Of a stretch of DNA of 64,000 nt, positions 10,800 through 22,841 are shown piece after piece. Below the pieces are notes generated by a model that was not told the DNA's origin, did no database searches, and worked only from the letters and a program-made list of their open reading frames with translations. Position numbers and translations under genes: made by a program. Every line of letters starts with the position of its first letter. Positions within the stretch are counted from its first letter, which is position 1. The stretch comes from Cristatella mucedo. Its lineage: Eukaryota; Bryozoa; Phylactolaemata; Cristatellidae. The stretch lies in contig WPIO01000005.1 of the NCBI GenBank assembly GCA_009760855.2, positions 4,696,001 through 4,760,000 on the forward strand, read 5' to 3'.

Positions 10800-11926
10800 G
10801 TCAGCTCAAAGTATCGAGCAGCACGCACGTGGCGGCTGTGGAGGTGGCCACCCTATTTAGCTCACTAGCGCGTCGCCGCTCTCTTCAGCAAGCTACACAT
10901 GCGTTGTCAACTGGTGCAGCCTTTGCGAGCGTGCCGGCACAGTAGTCGGTACCACAGGCCAACGTGCTGCTGCAGCGTATTGGTCTGGGGTCTGTCCGGT
11001 GGTAAAAGCTGACGAACCGGGCGCTCTCGGTGGCTTGACGCGTGGCTCGCCTCTGAAGAAGCCTAGAAATGGTGGCGGAGCCGTAGCTAGCCGCTATGCC
11101 ACAAAAGCTTGAGCAGACGTGTGCTCTTTCTCGTTCTGCGAACTGCATGTGTGTAATCTGGGAGCAACTGCAAATACTAGAGCTCTCTAGGTGGGTAGGT
11201 CTCTCGGGCTTTCTGCCGAATCCTTCAGATATGCGCCGTCATAGATGGATAGCGGTTATGAAAATGTCTCTGTGCCGGTCGCCACCCTTAGCGACTCTTT
11301 GCGAAGAATCAGTAGGTTTACACAGCCGCCGACTTGCAGTGGGTCAGGGCAATGGCGAGTCGCTGTGGTGCCGACGACCTCGCGAGCGAAGCGATAGATT
11401 CACGCCGCGAGTCGCTCCGGCGGCCGACAGTCTGACAACTGGGCAGCGTCTGGCGCTCAAGGCAACTCGGCCCATCGCCTGCAGTTTCGCAGCGTTTCCC
11501 GGAATCGACGCCCAGCTACCGGAATAGCTCACATGGAGGGTCCGGCCGAGTCAATTGGGGAAAGGGAAACCGAGCCGTAAAAGCCTGACGGGCATTTCGG
11601 CGTCCTAGCAGAGACTTAGGTGGACTGTCACACGTTTGGGGACAGTGAGGTTTAGATCTAGCAAAATGCAAAGTCGGTGCTGACGAAATGATCCGGCAAA
11701 TGGCAGCTGTTTGTTGTTCTACGCCCGGGATTTTTCAACTCCGCGTTAGGGTATTACCTGTCTTCGCAGCTGCTGTTATCGCCGCTGTCCTGCTGGGCTA
11801 TATAGCACACCAACCGAGGGTGGACGACAGACGGTGTTCGTGAGTCAGCGAGCACCGGTGCCGGCTTTTGGCACTTTTGTGCCACCAAGTTCTCCGTTGC
11901 CTCGTCGCCAGCGTCAGATAGCGAAG
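10800..11926 (+). pseudogene. Unit U2, module C, later exons (decayed)
   Basis: Recognisable pieces are a GCCAACGTGCTGC segment near 10960, a stretch near 11330-11525 reading TPRVAPAADSLTTGQR, and the anchor exon ending at 11926 with GCGAAG|GTAAGTATCG. In the anchor exon LPVFAAAVIAAVLLGYIAHQ is readable, but the acceptor AG is lost (TTCAACT for TTTAGCT), the length differs from U5 by two bases, and the frame breaks twice. U2 therefore probably cannot make the C form, although its A and B exons are intact. Confidence 0.5.
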
Positions 11927-12479
11927 GTAAGTATCGTAGATCGAGGAGTTGCGACGCGAGTGACGATATTTGTGCTTGCAACACAAGTCCGTGAGAAGGT
12001 CGTCGCCCAGAGTGACGCCTCGCAGTGAGCGACTGTTTACTGAAAGAAGGCGGTAGTCAGCTAAAATTAGCCACAGCGACTGCCTGACGGCAAAGTTGGA
12101 CGACTTTTACGCTGCTTTCCATCAGGTTGCCGCTATCCTTCTTCGTGATTGTATGCCTTTCTTCAGCCGATTGATTTAGAGAAAAGTAACTTCAATGAAA
12201 TTACATAAATGAACCGCGATAAGGATATACTCAATCGCGATCCGTCGCCACTGACGCTCTTTCGCTGTAATTTTCTTTGTCTCTCTTTGTCTCTCTCTCC
12301 AACTCTGTCTCTTTGCTTCTCCAACCTTCGTTAAACGTCTCCGATATGTCTAACTCTGATATGTGTTTGCCCTCATGTTTAACTGTAGTTATTGCATCGG
12401 CCAAAAACTTAAAACTTACGACATTTTGTTTATGTAATTATCCAACCAGGTTCATTGCCGTCGGCGGCTCAGAATTTGA

Positions 12480-12710
12480 TTGATTGCCAGTGATGGCTAG
12501 CAGTAGAAGCAGTCTTCTGAATAAAACCTTTTAAAATTGAGGCAGCTGTCCAAACTGACACCTAAATTTCGAACACGTGGTGATTGTAGCACAACAGCAT
12601 CACGTATTAGAAGAGAAAAACTTTTTAATATAGAAACACGCTTGGGGCTATATGAGCAGGAGTTCGGTTTTATCGTCCTTTAGTATTAAGAAGTTTGCTC
12701 AGCAATGAGG
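12480..12710 (-). mobile_element. Fragment of LINE family L2b
   Basis: The reverse strand gives decayed reverse-transcriptase C-terminal sequence, with recognisable LLNTKDD, VSVWTAASILKGFIQKT and ASHH motifs. The same fragment lies at 47690-47905 in U5, with the same junction to GAGGTGCCCC just upstream of exon A1. The insertion therefore predates the split of U2 and U5. Confidence 0.65.
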
Positions 12711-12858
12711 TGCCCCCTGCACGGCAGTCAGAATTAGGAAACCTCCCCGTACCAACGCTGCCTCGAAATTAAGCACCGCTGGGTGCCGCCAAATGTAACA
12801 ACCATTTTTTTGCCCAATCGGAAGGCTTTTGCAATGACTTGATTGTATTTTATTACAG

Positions 12859-13645
12859 ATTTGTGACAATGCTGAATGTCGGAATAACAGCGTTGTCAGT
12901 CGCCGCCATTCTCGGGTGCTGGAAGGGCATTCATTCGATGGTCATTCCGCCGCGAGTTGGTGTCATGGTAAGCGCTATGAATTACTGGCCAAGAGAACTA
13001 GAGCCATCTTTTATCTGCACACATTTCGCCGACCTGTCCAATTAAGCCCAAGCCTGACAGCGTCAAGTACAATCTTTCATATGAGCGTCACAGACAGCTT
13101 CCGTGCTGCAGCCCCTTTCTAGTGCCCTCACTGACCACTCTGGCTTCCAGTGCCGCCATCGATAATGTTAGTGATGTTGTAGCGGTAGGACTGAAGCAGC
13201 TGGGGCTGTCTGGCTCGGTCAATTATCGCCGACTCGTTGTAAAGCGTGTCGTTCTTTTTTGGCAGCCCGACCAGTGCGCCGTCATCCAGATCCGGTCATC
13301 GGAGAGCGGAAAGTACGTCGGCTTCAGTCTCCCGTACGACAGCACGAGCAGCGTCAGTGCCACCTATGCGCCCACGAGCAGCGGAAGTGAGTGCCGCACC
13401 AGTTGCAATGGCCGCCAGGCTGCCCTAGCCAGTCTATCTGCCACGCAGTAAATGTCACGATGAAACGCCGCCTCGCAGAGCGTCAGCCCTGCGTCGCCGT
13501 GCTTGTAGCTCGTCTCGTAGTCAACTATCCCGAAGATCGACGTGGTTACGGATCCATTGCATTGATGGCAAAAAACTCGACCAGCGAAGACGACAGAGAA
13601 CACCTGCTACTAAGTTTCGACTCATCACAGAACGCCGTCGTCATG
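12859..13645 (+). CDS. Unit U2, module A (exons A1 to A4), best preserved copy
   Basis: A1 starts after the acceptor TTACAG at 12859; the ATG is 12869 and the exon ends at 12967 before GTAAGC. It encodes MLNVGITALSVAAILGCW, a signal-anchor-like helix. A2 is 13123-13217 (acceptor TTTCTAG, donor GTCAAT), A3 13266-13386 (acceptor TTTTGGCAG, donor GTGAGT) and A4 13479-13645 (acceptor TCGCAG, donor GTAGTC). A3 carries CAVIQIRSSESGKYVGFSLP and YDSTSSVSATYAPTSS; A4 carries VARLVVNYPEDRRGYG and SFDSSQNAVV. If the last donor is unused a TAA follows at 13661. Between copies, third-position changes dominate in A3. No known family is recognised. Confidence 0.6.
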
Positions 13646-14105
13646 GTAGTCGTGCGGAAATAAAAAGCCATACCCTGTTAGCGTCTTGGGATTAGGTTCA
13701 CCTTGATATGACATTCCAGTTACGGTATGCAGGACCGAAACGGTGGTGCTCGAGAATAAAACCTAGCCTAGCCTAGAAAGCATAAACGGGGATATCAGCT
13801 CTAACTAAAAAAAGTAAGTCGCACTGCTGGGGTGGGGCACCCGTTTGCCTGAATTAGGCATCAAGACGACAAATACAAACAGGTGCCTGCATACGTCGGC
13901 GGCTTTGCAGTAGCAATGGAAAAGTAGTGTTACAGCGACCTGTGCCTGCGAAACATAATTCAGGCGCTGCAAGACTACTGGGTCACGGCACGACCTGGAC
14001 AGCCCACTCTTACGGAGACACGGTAATTTGCTCATTGAAGGTCTTGCATTAACGGAGGCGGCTGCCTTTAATGCGTGCATTCGACCCCGTTGTATGGTTC
14101 GACAG

Positions 14106-14532
14106 AGCTGGACCTTCAGATCGGAAGCACTGCCGAGTAGCACGCACCTGGCATTCACAGCGTGGCCCGTCTTCAATGTGTCCGTATCAAGAGCTTCCGT
14201 TGTTTTGTCGGGATCATTTTATCGGTATGTGCGTATGCGTGGCAGCCAAGCCGGCTCGCTGCCCTTTGACCTGAAGGTCGTCCGACGCATGACGGCCGTG
14301 CACGTCTCGCTTCAATTGTAGCCTCTACCTGCTGAGCGATGCAAACGAAAACGCGGACGACTACGTCGCGATCGTCGGTAGCGATCTGGATGGGCGACTC
14401 CGTCTGTATCCGGTCGATGCTTCCGGAGCGGCGAACAACGCGTTCGTCAACCCGGCCACGATATTCATGGTCAACGTGGTCGAGTCCCCCGGCGACTCCA
14501 GCTGCCAACTCATGAGTAGCCGAAGAAAGTAG
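14106..14532 (+). CDS. Unit U2, terminal module B (exons B1 and B2)
   Basis: B1 is 14106-14224 (acceptor GACAG, donor GTATGT) and B2 14322-14532 (acceptor ATTGTAG, stop TAG). Both are open, and B1 starts in phase 0, the phase left by A4. B1 reads SWTFRSEALPSSTHLAF and VFNVSVSRASVVLSGSF; B2 reads LYLLSDANENADDYVAIVGS, RLRLYPVDASGAANNAF and ends SSCQLMSSRRK. Strand-like alternation and no hydrophobic helix suggest a folded extracellular beta domain, which is inference only. Confidence 0.65.
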
Positions 14533-14889
14533 TCCACCGCTTACATCCTTTGGCCGCTCAGCCGAGCCGAGACCGTGCCCGCCGTCGCTTTTCCTTAAAT
14601 ATGCGGTCAAAGCGAGTGAGGTTTTCCTCACAGTCATTGTTGACCAAGTTTTCTCCAAGTTTTCTCGGGCTCACGAAGTGGTTCATAGGGCTGCCAGCCT
14701 CTCGTGAGCCGCAGTGAGTAGCACTCGCTTGCTACCAGCCGACACTTGCTATACGTCAACGGGCCGAGCATATAATCAGGCCGAGCAAGTCATCGGGCCG
14801 AGCCCGGCCTGGAGCCGCTGTTACTCGTCTAATTTTTTTTACGTACTTTTGTAGATGCAGCGATCGCGTTTTTACGTGCGTGTGCTGCC

Positions 14890-14895
14890 AATAAA
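14890..14895 (+). terminator. Polyadenylation signal of unit U2
   Basis: AATAAA about 360 bases after the B2 stop, in the same context as the signals of U5 and U6 and followed by a shared AATGAAGCTAATAAGAAAG stretch. Another AATAAA at 13755-13760 lies in the A-B intron and could serve a shorter A-only transcript ending at the TAA at 13661. Confidence 0.55.
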
Positions 14896-14999
14896 TATAT
14901 ATTAATGAAGCTAATAAGAAAGAAAAACATTTGAATACAGAATGGCCGTTACCTATCGTGCGCCAGTTGAAGAGAGATCTCGTTTGAAGTACATCTTTG

Positions 15000-16240
15000 A
15001 CGCTTTCGCGGGAATGATTACTTGTATCGATGCGGCCACTTAGCTGTAAATAGTCAATTCTAGAGAAGTGTTAGACTCAACGTAGAGTCGATTCTTTCTA
15101 GAGCAGGCTAAAGCAAGTCTATAGAGCGCATTGGCGTGTCTAGATTCTAGTGTCTAGACGTCAGATTGCACCTTTGCCGAGCTGCAGGTAGCAGTGGAAA
15201 GAAAGCACTGCCGCTGCTACCAAGATATTCATACTATATTCTAGGACGTCGGCATCATCTTGGAATGATAGACATTTCCGTAACAGTTTGTTGATCTTTC
15301 GAAAATCCATAGCTCCCACACTCTAATAGCCTCCGTTCCGATTACGTACAGCATTTACAGAGTCACCGGCACTTAGAGCTACCACCTGCCGCCACTTCTT
15401 GGAGGTGCATTGGCTAGCTCTGCCGCCATCGCCCGAGAAGAATATCTACCACAACGGGGCTGTGCTCGCTGTCACAGCGTAGAGGCAGAGCTCTCAGAAA
15501 AATCTTTCGGCGACTCTCAGGATTGCAAGAACATCGATACAGTGCTTATCCTCTCGACATTTGGACCTGTGCTTCGCCTGTAAAAGTGAATCAACATGCA
15601 TATCTCTTTTCAAGAGCAAAGCTTTCAGACAGTTTTTTAGCATTAAGTGGGATAGTGGCGAAAGTCTTCTCCTACGTGTTTGCATACTCTACGGAAACGT
15701 CTAATATATTGTGAAAACACTATGTACCAATAATGGTTACGGACAATAATCAACAAAGAGTCGGATATTTCAAGATCGATGCCTTCAAAATCATGCATGC
15801 ACTTCTAAAGTAACTGATTGTCAGCTATGCTAAGGGCTTCGAGCTGGTCAATTGTACGTCGGTCGTCGAAGCTGTATGCTATAACTGCAGCTAGACTTTT
15901 TAGGTGCACGAGAGCTAAATTGTAAAAATCATGAGGCATTCAGAAAAATGCCCTATAAAGAATTTCATTACCGAAGTAGCACGTATCGATATTAGGTCAA
16001 TTTGCCTACCAAGGCTTTGACTCATCTGAGCGAATTTCTTTTCTAAATTGCTTGCTATCGATAGCTTCGACGAGAGACTACTCACAGATGATGCCACTGA
16101 TGCGTATCAACGTTCACCTTTTTCGTGTAAGCAACGTCGTGGGTGTCGCTTCATGGATGGATCCTTTGTCAGCGAGACAGCTAAGATCGGGCACTCTCTT
16201 TCCCTGGCATGGCAGCATCCCGCATGTACTCCAGCCGCAT
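15000..16240. other. 3' flank of U2 without a supported gene
   Basis: The first 140 bases match flanks at 50200-50340 and 56820-56940 (TGTATCGATGCGG, GTCAATTCTAGAGAAGT). The rest has only short unsupported frames and no recognised mobile element. Confidence 0.4.
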
Positions 16241-16700
16241 GAACCGTGCACGCTCGTGAATTCAACTGCTGACGCAGTTTTCACTGACCTTCACTTATTC
16301 CACATAAAACTGTGCCTCGACATGCAAACCGCGTTACGTGCAAAGATTACGAGTAGCAGCATCCCCTGTGGTGTGAGCCAGCTATTATAGTTACCACAGC
16401 AGCCTCGACCACTAATGCATGCCCGACCTGCCGCCGGTGGTTCTGCAATATACTCGGTGCAGCACCTAGCCTTCAATGTAGCATGTGACCCACCACAGAT
16501 GCACTCGTTTATCTGAGGTGGGTCACACGTTTATCTGTGGTCAGGTAGGTCGTGTACGTACCCCCTGTGAGAATGAAGATCGAGTCTTGTTCGTCGCTTA
16601 CGTCCGTCCTCCTGTCTTCTCGAGAGTCCACAAGAACAGCAGCCGCTTTCGACACTGTTAACAACATTTGTAGCAGAAAGTGGTTCACTTGTGCAGAAAA
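16240..16700. repeat. Dispersed repeat H, copy 1
   Basis: Recurs at 57055-57490 and, interrupted, at 58340-58920. Landmarks are CATCCCCTGTGGTGTGAGCC, GGTGGTTCTGCAAT and CGTCCGTCCTCC. No frame stays open in all copies. Two of the three copies lie downstream of B modules, so it may travel with the gene units. Confidence 0.6.
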
Positions 16701-17169
16701 GAGTGTCAAACCTTCTATGGCCTAGAAGGGACGCAGTTACTTAGGTACGAAACGTTTAATGGCGGCTTGCACTTTCTGCCTGGGCTTCTAACGCCTGAGA
16801 AGGCTGCAGCAAGGCTACAGATTGCGATGCCACTATAACATGCTGTGCCAGTGTGTCTGGGTGATAACGCGATATACTAAAACATGTCTGGGCGATAAAG
16901 CGATACGCGTTAGGCTTGAACAGCCGGCAGGAGTAAAGCAAGGTTGCTGACAAAAAGCAAGACAAACTGCGAAATGCTTTCATTCCGACGTTCACCAAGT
17001 TGACGGATGAGGAGGCCGAGCTTGAGGCCGAGAGGTTTCGGCTGCAGCTGGAGCCGCTTGCCGAAGCCGAGACCGGGAAAAAGCTAGGCGACGAGCCGAC
17101 TTCATCATCGGTCGATTCTATCAGCTACCCGATGTACAAGACGCGGAATTAGGCGTGAACGTTTCACTG

Positions 17170-17870
17170 TGCCGGCGGCAACCTTGGCGGTCTACCAAGG
17201 TCAAAAGGCTTACAAAGCCACACACTTGCAGCGACTCCGGGTGACTCGGCGTCGCTGCAGAGGACACTTAGCGAGCAGAGAGGCAGACTGACTCCTCGAG
17301 TTGCTGGGCGCGTTCGTCACGCCGCTGTGGAAGCCGACAGTCTGACAACTGGGCAGCGTACAGCGAGCCAGGCAAGTCATTCCATCGTCGGCAATTATGC
17401 CGAGCATTTCCCGGAACTGAAGCTCAGCTACCTTATTAGCTCGAACAGGGGGCTCCTGCTGCGGTCGATCCCGGAAATGGAAATTGAGCAGGAAATCCCG
17501 GTTGGACATTTCGGCGACCCAGCAGAGATAGTGGTGGAGGGTCACCTGTTGGCACAGCGGACGTGGACTGAGCAGGCTCCATCGTCAGTTCAGGCGAAAT
17601 GTTCGGGCAAACGAGCCAATCCACGAGGGAATGCCCCTAATAATTTCCAGCACACCGAGGGGAGATCGCCTATCTTCGTCGCCGGTGGGCTTGCCTGCCT
17701 TAGTAGCCACTGTCGTCGCAGCTGTTATGCTAGGATATATAAGGTAACGACCGGCGGCATTGGACGGAAGCAGTTCTACGTGATCCAGCGAGCAACTGTG
17801 CCAGCTCTCGGTGCATTCGTGCCTATCAAGTGCCCCCTTGCCTGGTGGCTTGCGTTAGAAAGCTGATAAC
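17170..17870 (+). pseudogene. Unit U3, module C
   Basis: It contains the segment GDSASLQRTLSEQRGRLTPR, then VEADSLTTGQR, SYAEHFPEL-like and HFGDPAEIVVEGHLL, all recognisable beside U4 and U6. The anchor segment LPALVATVVAAVMLGYI is at about 17693-17745, in a different frame from the upstream part. The donor that ends this exon elsewhere (AAG|GTAAG) is missing. One long frame, 17327-17866, survives but crosses what are splice sites in other copies. Confidence 0.45.
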
Positions 17871-18059
17871 AAGTATTGTCAATCGACATGCTGCAACGTA
17901 AGCGAGCGACACACGCTCGTGCCTGCAACTGGGGTTCATCAGTAGGTCGGTGCCTCAAGTGACGAATCGTGGTAAGAAACTGGATGAAGGCGTACATCAG
18001 CTAAAGTAGCAGAGCTTGTTCACATTTAATCAGCTAGCCATAGTCGTTCTTTATAGTTA

Positions 18060-18870
18060 TAATATTAATACATTCGATATAGCGCCCTCAGAAAATACAA
18101 TCTTTTTCTAGGTTCTTTGCATCTGCTGAAAATAAAGCACGACCAAAAGTTTCGTGTAGCAAACTCACCAAACAACAAGAATTACATGGTTACTGGTGAC
18201 ATGCATAAGGTCAGCATGCGAGTACGGATACTGGCAGCATGCAGAGTCCCAGCACACAGAATTTCATAAAGGTCGAATCACAGGGTCCCACTAATTGCTT
18301 TCATATATTGGTGCATTTCAGTTCTTTTAAAATGCGGTCAAATCAGGATATGTCGTGATGCAATTAGGAAGTGAGTTCCAGATTTTGGGAGCTAACGAAA
18401 AAGGCGCGGTCTTCCAGGGATTTAAAGGTATGTCTGAGATATTGCTAAACAATTATTTTCCGAAAAGCGGGCGGTAAGATGCTTAGCTTGGTGCAGGAAT
18501 GGAATCTGGTAAGGAGGCTGGACCGAAAAATATAGTGATCTACATGTGAGCGACAGAACATTGAAACCGGTGCCTTGCTAAAACCAAGCAAAGGTCCGTG
18601 CGGTACCCAAAATTTCAGAGAGGTTTCGAACGATCTTGGATCATTTATATAAATACTCTGGAGTTACCCATTAAGATAGGACTCGAACCACTAAAATGCA
18701 ATGATGGAGGGAGATGCCCAGACGAGATGAGAGGCGCTCAAAAATCCCTTTGTGGTTGATGTAGCTAACTGCAAAACAAGCATAGCATTTCCTCGGAACT
18801 AGAGCGGGCGAAACTGAGCTCGTGGTTACGTTAGCCTCATTTCGTATCCTTTTTAATTCTTCTCAACCGA
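18060..18870 (-). mobile_element. LINE fragment with 3' hairpin tail, in the U3 C-A interval
   Basis: The left end carries the reversed tail (TATAGCGCCCTCAG ... TCTTTTTCTAGG), so the element reads on the minus strand. Its body has remnants such as AFF-type and NSLPNCITTYPD-like words that match the C-terminal end of the LINE open reading frame in other copies. It interrupts the interval between C and A of U3. Confidence 0.55.
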
Positions 18871-19335
18871 CCTTGCTACGTTTGAAAAAACCTTAAAAAA
18901 GCAGAGATTTTTGACCGCACAGATAACAGATATCTCCGGCCTTTCACTTTGCAGCCACTGGAAATCTTACAACCTGTGGCACAAACATCAAGGCGATTGC
19001 AGTTTTTCTTAATAGTCGTAGAAGGGGTCGCTTGCAACCTCATTACGTTATAAATATCTCGAAAAGCTCTCGGTGATCGGCCGACTCGGCTCAGCAGCCA
19101 AAGCGTCGCGGCCGTTACTGAGCGAGGCGACCGTCTCTCCTCTCTGCTTCTCGTCCCTCTGCGAGCTGCCCTTCGCTTACCAACGAGGCGCCCCATGCAC
19201 TGCAGTCTGAACCAAGCCACCACACCGTTTCTAACGTTGCCTCGAATTAAAAGACCGCCCTACGCCATCGCATCTCAAGACTGATTCCAGAGAAGTCAGA
19301 TTTTTTTTTAAAGAATTTAAATGTTCTAACTTTAG

Positions 19336-20127
19336 ATACAGGAGAATGCTGAACGTCGCAACTACCGCATTGTTAGTCACCACCATTCTCAAGTACTTCA
19401 TTGGCGTTCTTTCTGCTGTCATTCCGCCCCGAGTCGGTGTCTAGGTAAGTGCTACGACCTCCAAGCTAGCACAGTAGAGCAATCTTTAATCTGCGAAAGG
19501 CTTGCTGATCCTCCCAAGTGAGCCCGAGCTTGGCAGCGTCGAGTACAAACTGTCATCTGAGCGTCGCAGACAGGTGCCTCATTACCGCTTTTTTCTAGTG
19601 CCTTCTATGACCCCTGTGACTTAAACCGCCGCTGCCGATAAGAGTGGCGATGCAGCAGCAGTAGAGCTGAAATAGCTGAAACTTCTGGATAGGTCAGTCA
19701 TCGCCGATTTGTTGTAAAGCACGTGGTTCCTTCTTGGCTGCCCGACCAGTGCGCCGCCATCCAGATCCGGTCATTGGAGAGCGGAAAGTACGTCGGCTTC
19801 AGTCTCCCGTACGACAGCACGAGCAGCGTCAGTGCCACCTATGAGCCGGCGAGCAGCGAAAGTGAGTGCTCCCGCCGACTGCTATGACAGCGTGTCTCCC
19901 CTATTCAGTCCGTCTGCAACTCTGTCAGGTTGTGACGAAGTACCGCCTCGCAGAGCGTCAGCTCCCCGTCGCCAAGCTTGCAGCTCGTCTCGTAGTAAAC
20001 TATCCCGACGAGCGACGTGGTTACGGTCCCGTTGCGTTGACGGCTGACGGTGTCGATTTCGACCAGTGGAGATCACAGAGAACACCTGCTACTGGGTTTC
20101 GACTCATCACAGAACGCCGTCACCGAG
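19336..20127 (+). pseudogene. Unit U3, module A, pseudogene
   Basis: A1 is 19346-19444 and keeps MLNVATTALLVTTIL, but its last codon is TAG. A2 (19599-19692) has an in-frame TAA. The acceptor of A3 (19741-19861) is CTG instead of CAG. A4 (19954-20127) is 174 nt instead of 167 and loses frame after ALTA. The donor GTGAGT of A3 and the words ESGKYVGFSLPYDSTSSVSA and LVVNYPDERRGYG are kept. Several independent lesions make this a clear pseudogene. Confidence 0.75.
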
Positions 20128-20475
20128 GTTCTCGCGCAGGAATGAAAAGCTTTATTCTTATAGCGTCAAGAGATCATATTCGCCTCGGTTTGATGGATGG
20201 TCTCAATCGACTTGGTTAGCATTTAAAGTGCGACAAATCAGCAGGAGTACCTAAACGTAGCACGCCGAAATATCTTGATTTCTCGCTACAGAAACAACGA
20301 AAAATTACCAAAAAATGTGAATGCCAACGAAATAGTTATCGTCCTAAATGCTGCATTCGTCTGTCGAGAGTCATTTACACCTTGCCCCCTACGTCAGGGT
20401 GGAAACGTAGGCCACCCGTTAACGGAGGTGACTGCCTCTGATGCGGGCACCCACCTTCGTTGCATGATCCGGCAG

Positions 20476-20897
20476 CACTAAACCTTTGGATCGGGAGCTC
20501 TGCCGAGCTTCGCGCACCTGGCATTCGCCGCATGGCCCGTCTTCACTCTGTCCGAATCGCGAGCTTCCAGTATTTTGTCGGGATCATATTATCGGTAAGA
20601 GCGAAGGCGCGACAGCCCAGTCGGCTCGCTGCCCTTTGACCTGCAGGTCGTCGGCTACGTGACAGTTGCGCCCGCCTCGCTTGCAGCCTCTAGCTGCTGA
20701 GCGACGCGAACGTGAACGCGGACGAGTACGTTGCGATCGTCGGCAGCGATCTGGATGGGCGACTCCGTCTGTATCCGTTCGATGCGTCTGGAGCGGCGAA
20801 CAATGCGTTCGTCAACCCGGCCACGCTATTCATGGTCAACGTGCTCGATTAACCCGGTGACTCCAGCTGCCAAGTGATGAGTAGCCAAATAAAGTAG
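20476..20897 (+). pseudogene. Unit U3, module B, pseudogene
   Basis: B1 (20476-20594, 119 nt) has TAA at the codon that is TGG elsewhere. B2 starts at 20687, has TAG at the second codon of the LYLLS word and TAA where other copies read GAG TCC. Splice signals CAG, GTAAGA and GCAG remain. NADEYVAIVGSDLDGRLRL is otherwise well preserved, so inactivation looks recent relative to the age of the family. Confidence 0.8.
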
Positions 20898-21189
20898 TCG
20901 TGCGTTGGCATTTACGTAAACGCTCAGCTGAGCCGAGCGTGTGCCCGCTGTAGCATCTCCTTACGAGCGGCGCCGATGCACTAGAGTCGCATGCCTCCCG
21001 AAGCTGTTTCCTCCTAGCACCTTTGATCTCACTCATTTGACACTCGTCAGTGCGGTCCGTTCAACTGGAGCATGCATCGCCTGCTTGGTGACACTTTCGC
21101 GACGCGCGTTAATGCGAGCGCGTTTGTTATCGCCGTCAGCGTCGGCTTTGCTCGCTCTCTCTCTCTCTCTATAAGCCTACCCAACAAGC

Positions 21190-21970
21190 CCACAGACCTG
21201 AGTGGAGGGTGCACTCGAAATAAATTCCTAAGGCTTTCGTGGCCTTGCGCATTAACGTCGTCTCGGTCCGTCGCGTATGATTCGCTGTAAAAGTTATCGC
21301 CTCGCTCGTTTTTTCCTTTAAGCCAGTTTAGCTCCTATAACAGCGTGCAAGGCCACGTGCCCTTTTTCACGGGCCAACGTCCGAAGCCTCTGCGATCTCG
21401 AGCGAGTTCTGGTCGCTCGTTTTCACACTGCGCTTTTCTAGGTAAAACTACTCAGAACCGCAGTGACATAGTGTGAACGTTGAGCGACGCGTGAGACGAC
21501 CTCATTCTAGCGGTTCTAAACTTCACCACAGCGTATGAGAACGTCACGATGCATTCGCTTGGTTAGTAGCATTTTACGTTCATTTATGGAAGAAGGGCTT
21601 CTTAGCCACACGCTCTGAGCTCTCGAAGACGTCCAAGCAAGCGATAGGGCTACGATGGCGTCGCAGTGAGCTGCTACCGAAATGCGTCTTGCGATTACAG
21701 CAGAACCAGGAAACCAAGAGCATCCGGCACCTTGAAGGAATGGAGCCAGGTCGGCCGCCGTTGACGCACTGGTACGGATCGGCTGGTGAGCGCGACGAGT
21801 GACTCCAACCAGGATTTGCAGTCGATGGGTGCGCCAACCTGCGACCGAGTCATCCTAGCTACTGGCGCTGGTGGGAAGTGCGGCTAGGCTCGGGCGATCC
21901 TGCAGATCAACGATCCTGTAGCGACGTCGAGCCTCCAGGCGAGAGTCACATAATTAAAATTATCATCGTC
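21190..21970. repeat. Dispersed repeat K, copy 2
   Basis: Same order of landmarks as copy 1, about 300 bases after the end of a B module here and about 540 there. Copies 1 and 2 keep CTAGCTACTGGCGCTGGTGG exactly. The similarity ends near 21960, where AT-rich unique sequence begins. Confidence 0.6.
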
Positions 21971-22130
21971 ACTAATTATAACTACAATTATCATCATCAC
22001 TAATATACTTATTATGTAATTAGTTTGGTTACCTTCAGGGATCCTGTTCGAAATGATTCATTCATGAATTACCATCAAGAACAACCTCGGTTTAATGAAA
22101 CTCACGAAGAGGCGGCTATTAAACCCGATA

Positions 22131-22403
22131 CTAGTAGGCTGCATTTTTCACATCATACAGACTAATATTCAGGCTACCGGATGGGGGCGGCGTGCACTTT
22201 CTAATACAACTGAATTTAGTGCAGCAGAATTTATCTTTTATTTTAGTCATTTTATCGGCTCGCATTTTTGGGCGCGAATTTTTTCGGAAATCCGTTCGCG
22301 ATTTCGTCAGCATGCTAACGTCTTCCGCGATTTTGTCGAAGAACCAAGGCTTAGACGGCAGGCAGTCTTGCTTCGCTTCTTGCTTCGTACTTGCTGCATC
22401 CAC
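22131..22403 (-). other. Open frame of unknown status
   Basis: A 90-residue minus-strand frame in AT-rich sequence, rich in Lys, Asp and Ser, with words such as KPWFFDKIAEDVSMLTKSR. No paralogue is present in the window, so codon-position evidence is not available. All three plus-strand frames are also partly open. It could be a small exon, a transposon remnant or chance. Confidence 0.2.
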
Positions 22404-22841
22404 TGATCGTTAATGGGATAGCTGAAGCATTTCTCTACAGCTACGCTTTTGTAGAATGGATGCTGTCGGCGGTTAGCATTTATTGCTCACCGCCTCAAAA
22501 TCTTATTCTTCAACTCTGAGTTTACAGTGTCCCATAAACAGGAACTCGCCTAGAGCGCATCAATTATTTCTCTGATAAAATCATTCGTCATTACGTTCAA
22601 AACGACGCAATGGACGTGGCCTGAACAGCCTCGATTATTGGTCACTACCTAAGCCTTGGCTGATAAAGTAAGACCAAGTTTGACTGCCGAATCTTGGCCA
22701 AGTCACCCGTAAGTGATGAACCGCTCCAACCTGCTTGGTGACGTTTAAACCGAAGACTCGAGTAGGTAGGAAACAGGTAAAAGAAAAGTCGATGTCTTAA
22801 CGTGGCTTAAGCTACCAAGCCTCTAGCACCAGCCCGTCAAG

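Noticed and set aside
22131-22403. A conserved Lys-rich protein on the minus strand
   Set aside because: All overlapping frames are partly open in this AT-rich stretch and no second copy exists to test it; kept only as a low-confidence feature.
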